A stretch of DNA of 64,000 bases from Microbacterium sp. Leaf159 (lineage in GTDB: Bacteria; Actinomycetota; Actinomycetes; Actinomycetales; Microbacteriaceae). The notes under the pieces are model-generated. The model saw nothing but the letters and a program-made list of their open reading frames with translations. It ran no database searches and had not been told where the DNA came from. This document shows positions 61,716-64,000 of the stretch, one piece after another (positions within the stretch are counted from its first letter, which is position 1; each line of letters starts with the position of its first letter). The translations under genes were made by a program, and so were the position numbers. The DNA is taken from contig NZ_LMOU01000001.1 in NCBI RefSeq assembly GCF_001423615.1, positions 882,539 through 946,538 of the forward strand, in the 5' to 3' direction.

Positions 61716-62333
61716 TCACCGACCCGAGCTCGTGCGGAAGAACCTGCGGCGCCGGGTGGGGCGCAGCGCGCGGCGCATGTAGACGGTGCCGAGGTCGCGA
61801 CCGAACTTGTGTCCGACCCGGCCCATCCGCCCGGCCTCGACGAAACCGAGCTTGGCGTGCAGCCGGATCGACGCATCGGCCTTGGTGTCGCTGATCACGG
61901 CGACCATCTCTCGGATCCCGAGCTGTTCGCATGCGTCGATCAGAGCCTGCAGCAGAGCGGCTCCGAGTCCCTTGCCGCCGGCTCCCGGCCCCAGATAGAT
62001 CGAATCCTCGACCGTGTAGCGGTAGGCGTTCTTGCCTGCCCACGGCTGCGCGAGCGCATAGCCGATCACGACACCCGCCGGCGAGACGGCGACGAGGAAC
62101 GGCAGTCCGAGCCTGCTCAGCAGGGCAAACTTCTCACGCCAGTAGGGGATGCTGCTGCGCCTCTCGTCGAGGGTGACGACGGAGTTGCTCACGAAGTGGT
62201 TGTAGATCTCGCGCACGTACGGGAGGTCTCCGGCACGCGCGGCGCGGATCGAGTACGAGAACACGTCGGGCTCGGGCTGCGGGCGCAGATGGCGCGGCAG
62301 CACACGGCGGCGATCACCGGGCTCGAACTGCAT
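61716..62333 (-). CDS. GNAT-family N-acetyltransferase (PAT-like)
   Basis: 205 residues. The N-terminal 25 residues are an extension. The GNAT domain (about 26-185) has the R-x-A-x-x-x-D-L start and the acetyl-CoA loop G-A-G-G-K-G-L-G-A-A-L-L (about 118-129). I-Y-N-H-F-V and L-G-F-V-E-A-G resemble phosphinothricin/methionine-sulfone acetyltransferases. It ends with an unusual Arg-rich tail (R-P-T-R-R-R-R-F-F-R). The substrate is unknown. Confidence 0.85.
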   Translation of the reverse strand: MQFEPGDRRRVLPRHLRPQPEPDVFSYSIRAARAGDLPYVREIYNHFVSNSVVTLDERRSSIPYWREKFALLSRLGLPFLVAVSPAGVVIGYALAQPWAGKNAYRYTVEDSIYLGPGAGGKGLGAALLQALIDACEQLGIREMVAVISDTKADASIRLHAKLGFVEAGRMGRVGHKFGRDLGTVYMRRALRPTRRRRFFRTSSGR

Positions 62334-62337
62334 GCGA

Positions 62338-63048
62338 TCAGCTTAGACGCGGCTCCCCGTCGACGCGCCAGTCCACGGGAGACGCGCCCTGCCGTTCGAG
62401 CAGCTCATTCGCCCGCGAGAACGGCCGGGAACCGAAGAAGCCACGACGCGCGGACAGCGGCGAGGGGTGCGCAGAGGCGATCACGGGCGTATCGCCCAGC
62501 AGAGGCTGCAGATTCTCGGCGTCCTTGCCCCAGAGGATCGCGACGAGGGGCCTGTCGCGTGCGACGAGGCTGCGGATCGCCAGCTCGGTCACCGCCTCCC
62601 ACCCCCACCGACGATGCGAGCCCGCCTCACCGGGGCGCACGGTCAGCACCCTGTTCAGCAGCAGCACGCCCTGATCGCTCCACGCCGTGAGGTCGCCATG
62701 GGGGGCGGGAGGGATGCCGAGATCGGTCTCGCGCTCCTTGTAGATGTTGCCGAGGCTGCGAGGCAGCGGACGGACGTCCCCGTCCACCGCGAAGGACAGT
62801 CCGATCGGATGACCGGGAGTCGGATACGGGTCCTGACCGGTGATCAGCACCTTGACCTGCGACATCGGGCGTCGGAACGCGCGCAGCACCTGGTCCCCGG
62901 CCGGAAGGTAGCCCCGCCCCGAAGCCTGCTCCTCGCGGAGACGCTCGCCCAGCGCAGTGATCACATCCTGCGCCGGAGCCAGAGCGGTGGCCCACTCGGG
63001 GTCGATCCGGCCGTCGGCGGCGAGTTCGACGAGAGTGCGCGCAGCCAT
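62338..63048 (-). CDS. ung: Uracil-DNA glycosylase, family 1
   Basis: 236 residues. The water-activating motif G-Q-D-P-Y-P-T (71-77, catalytic D73) and the DNA-intercalation motif A-H-P-S-P-L-S (about 203-209) with the catalytic His are intact. [10 protein letters not shown] matches the usual L-L-L-N-x-x-L-T. It removes uracil from DNA at the start of base-excision repair. The stop is 4 bp from the GNAT start on the same strand. Confidence 0.95.
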   Translation of the reverse strand: MAARTLVELAADGRIDPEWATALAPAQDVITALGERLREEQASGRGYLPAGDQVLRAFRRPMSQVKVLITGQDPYPTPGHPIGLSFAVDGDVRPLPRSLGNIYKERETDLGIPPAPHGDLTAWSDQGVLLLNRVLTVRPGEAGSHRRWGWEAVTELAIRSLVARDRPLVAILWGKDAENLQPLLGDTPVIASAHPSPLSARRGFFGSRPFSRANELLERQGASPVDWRVDGEPRLS

Positions 63049-63051
63049 CGA

Positions 63052-63834
63052 TCAGTCGATCGGGCGCACCCGCAGCGGGCCGCGCGCGAGCAGATGGTTC
63101 GCGGACTGCGCCACGGGGCGCATCGTGATGAGGTCGAGGTTCACGTGGCCCGGCGCATCCAGCGCATACGCGATGACATCGGCCACGTCCTCCGCGAGCA
63201 GCGGCGCCTCGACACCCGAGTACACCGCTTCGGCGGCCACCGCGTCACCACCCAGACGGTTGAGCGTGAACTCCTCGGTGTGCACCATCCCGGGAGCGAT
63301 CTCCGCGACACGGATGGGCTCGCCGTTCAACTCGAGGCGCAGGGCGTGCACCAGCATCGACTGCGCGGCCTTCGCCGCGTTGTACCCGCCGCCTCCCGCA
63401 TAGGCGACCTGCGCGGCGGTCGAGGTCACGAACACCGTGTCCGCGTGCCCGTCTGCCGCGGCCGCGCGACGCAGCAGGGGCAGCATCCCCGCGACCAGCC
63501 GCTGGCTGGACAGGACGTTGGCGTCGTACATCCACTGCCAGTCGGCGGTCGAGGCGTTCTCGACGCGATCGGTGCCGCGCGCTCCGCCCGCGACCTGCAC
63601 GAGTGCATGCACGGGACCTGAGGCCTCGAGCTCTCGGATCAGCGCCGCCACGGCATCCGGATCCGTCAGGTCGCAGGCGATCGTCGATGCCCCGGTCTCC
63701 TCCGAGAGCGCGGCCAGACGGGATGCGCGTCTGGCGACGCCCACGACTCCCCACCCGCGGGCGCGCAGAGCACGCACCGTCGCCTCCCCGATTCCGGAAC
63801 TCGCACCGGTCACCACTGCACGCCTGTTCACCAT
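63052..63834 (-). CDS. Short-chain dehydrogenase/reductase
   Basis: 260 residues. NAD(P)-binding T-G-A-S-S-G-I-G (9-16), R-A-S-R near 38 suggesting NADP preference, and the catalytic S...Y-N-A-A-K (Y near 151, Y-x-x-x-K). P-G-M-V-H-T-E-E-F follows. Classical SDR of unknown substrate, similar to YdfG-type reductases. The start overlaps the upstream transporter gene by 7 bp; the stop is 3 bp before the ung start. Confidence 0.9.
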   Translation of the reverse strand: MVNRRAVVTGASSGIGEATVRALRARGWGVVGVARRASRLAALSEETGASTIACDLTDPDAVAALIRELEASGPVHALVQVAGGARGTDRVENASTADWQWMYDANVLSSQRLVAGMLPLLRRAAAADGHADTVFVTSTAAQVAYAGGGGYNAAKAAQSMLVHALRLELNGEPIRVAEIAPGMVHTEEFTLNRLGGDAVAAEAVYSGVEAPLLAEDVADVIAYALDAPGHVNLDLITMRPVAQSANHLLARGPLRVRPID

Positions 63835-64000
63835 GCCTCCACCGTACGATGTTCCGGCCGCGAACGCGGGCGCACGCCGTCGGGTCGCGTTTTCCGGTCA
63901 TCATCGTCGGGGCGGGAGTCTCCGATGAGGACGACGGCGACTCCGATTCCGCACAGCACGAATCCGATGACGGTGACGAGGGTGAGCGGCTCCCCGAGCA
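63828..64000 (-). CDS. DMT-superfamily transporter, C-terminal fragment
   Basis: Frame open from the window edge to TGA at 63830-63828. The visible 56 residues begin L-G-E-P-L-T, followed by one hydrophobic helix with G-F-V-L-C-G-I-G-V-A-V-V, then an acidic and basic tail. L-G-E-P-L followed by a final helix is typical of the last helix of EamA/DMT exporters. The rest lies outside the window. Coupled to the SDR gene by a 7-bp overlap. Confidence 0.6.
   Translation of the reverse strand, partial: LGEPLTLVTVIGFVLCGIGVAVVLIGDSRPDDDDRKTRPDGVRPRSRPEHRTVEAW

Overview
The window reads as chromosome of a high-G+C actinobacterium, most likely Microbacteriaceae (Microbacterium-like). The reasons are the dense GC-ending codons, many GTG starts and 1-8 bp gene overlaps, leaderless-looking promoters, an actinobacterial iron box, and families such as DUF3097, DUF6325, GAP/Sap and class F sortase. 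The genus is an inference from gene content. No phage, insertion sequence, CRISPR array or rRNA was seen, and there is one tRNA. No stretch longer than about 250 bp lacks a gene or a recognisable site.

Layout. 1-2.6 kb: end of an SGNH hydrolase, tRNA-Arg(CCG), and a divergent XRE/MmyB regulator and aldo/keto reductase. 2.6-27 kb: an island with three arylsulfatases, two formylglycine-generating enzymes, three SulP transporters, two GAP-family membrane proteins, two DUF6325 proteins, two SHOCT proteins, a DUF998 protein, an MscS channel, a LuxR/MalT-type regulator and a HAD phosphatase. 27-31 kb: hxlA/hxlB (ribulose monophosphate formaldehyde fixation), a LuxR regulator with an ATPase-like domain, and a DHA2 drug exporter. 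31-38.5 kb: a tightly coupled glycopolymer operon (GtrA, GT2, GT39, DUF4397, GH8, class F sortase, polyprenol-phosphate-mannose synthase). 38.6-43 kb: two AI-2E permeases, a ClC protein and an unknown membrane protein. 43-45.5 kb: ohrR, ohr, a quinone oxidoreductase and a Rid protein. 45.5-55.6 kb: dinB, DUF1304, a CPBP protein, trmB, DUF3097, a TPM-domain protein with pspA, an arginase-family protein, a siderophore-interacting protein, a tyrosine phosphatase and an AhpD-like protein. 55.7-64 kb: alpha/beta hydrolase, a five-gene peptide-type ABC importer, GNAT, ung, SDR, and the end of a DMT transporter.

Main discovery. Eight intergenic 17-bp palindromes, TCRCCC-N5-GGGTGA (one with AGGTGA), occur between 5.0 and 43.1 kb. 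They lie upstream of the sulfatase, SulP, GAP, DUF998/LuxR, MscS, AI-2E/ClC and unknown-membrane-protein genes. In 12 of the 13 promoters that face a gene, a -10-like hexamer follows the palindrome after 30 or 31 bp. Two of these promoters place the start codon 6 nt after the -10, so their transcripts are probably leaderless. This looks like an activator regulon with fixed geometry linking sulfate-ester hydrolysis, anion transport and envelope or osmotic channels. The LuxR/MalT-type protein at 18643-21189 lies inside the regulon, downstream of one such promoter, and is the best candidate controller. That assignment is an inference.
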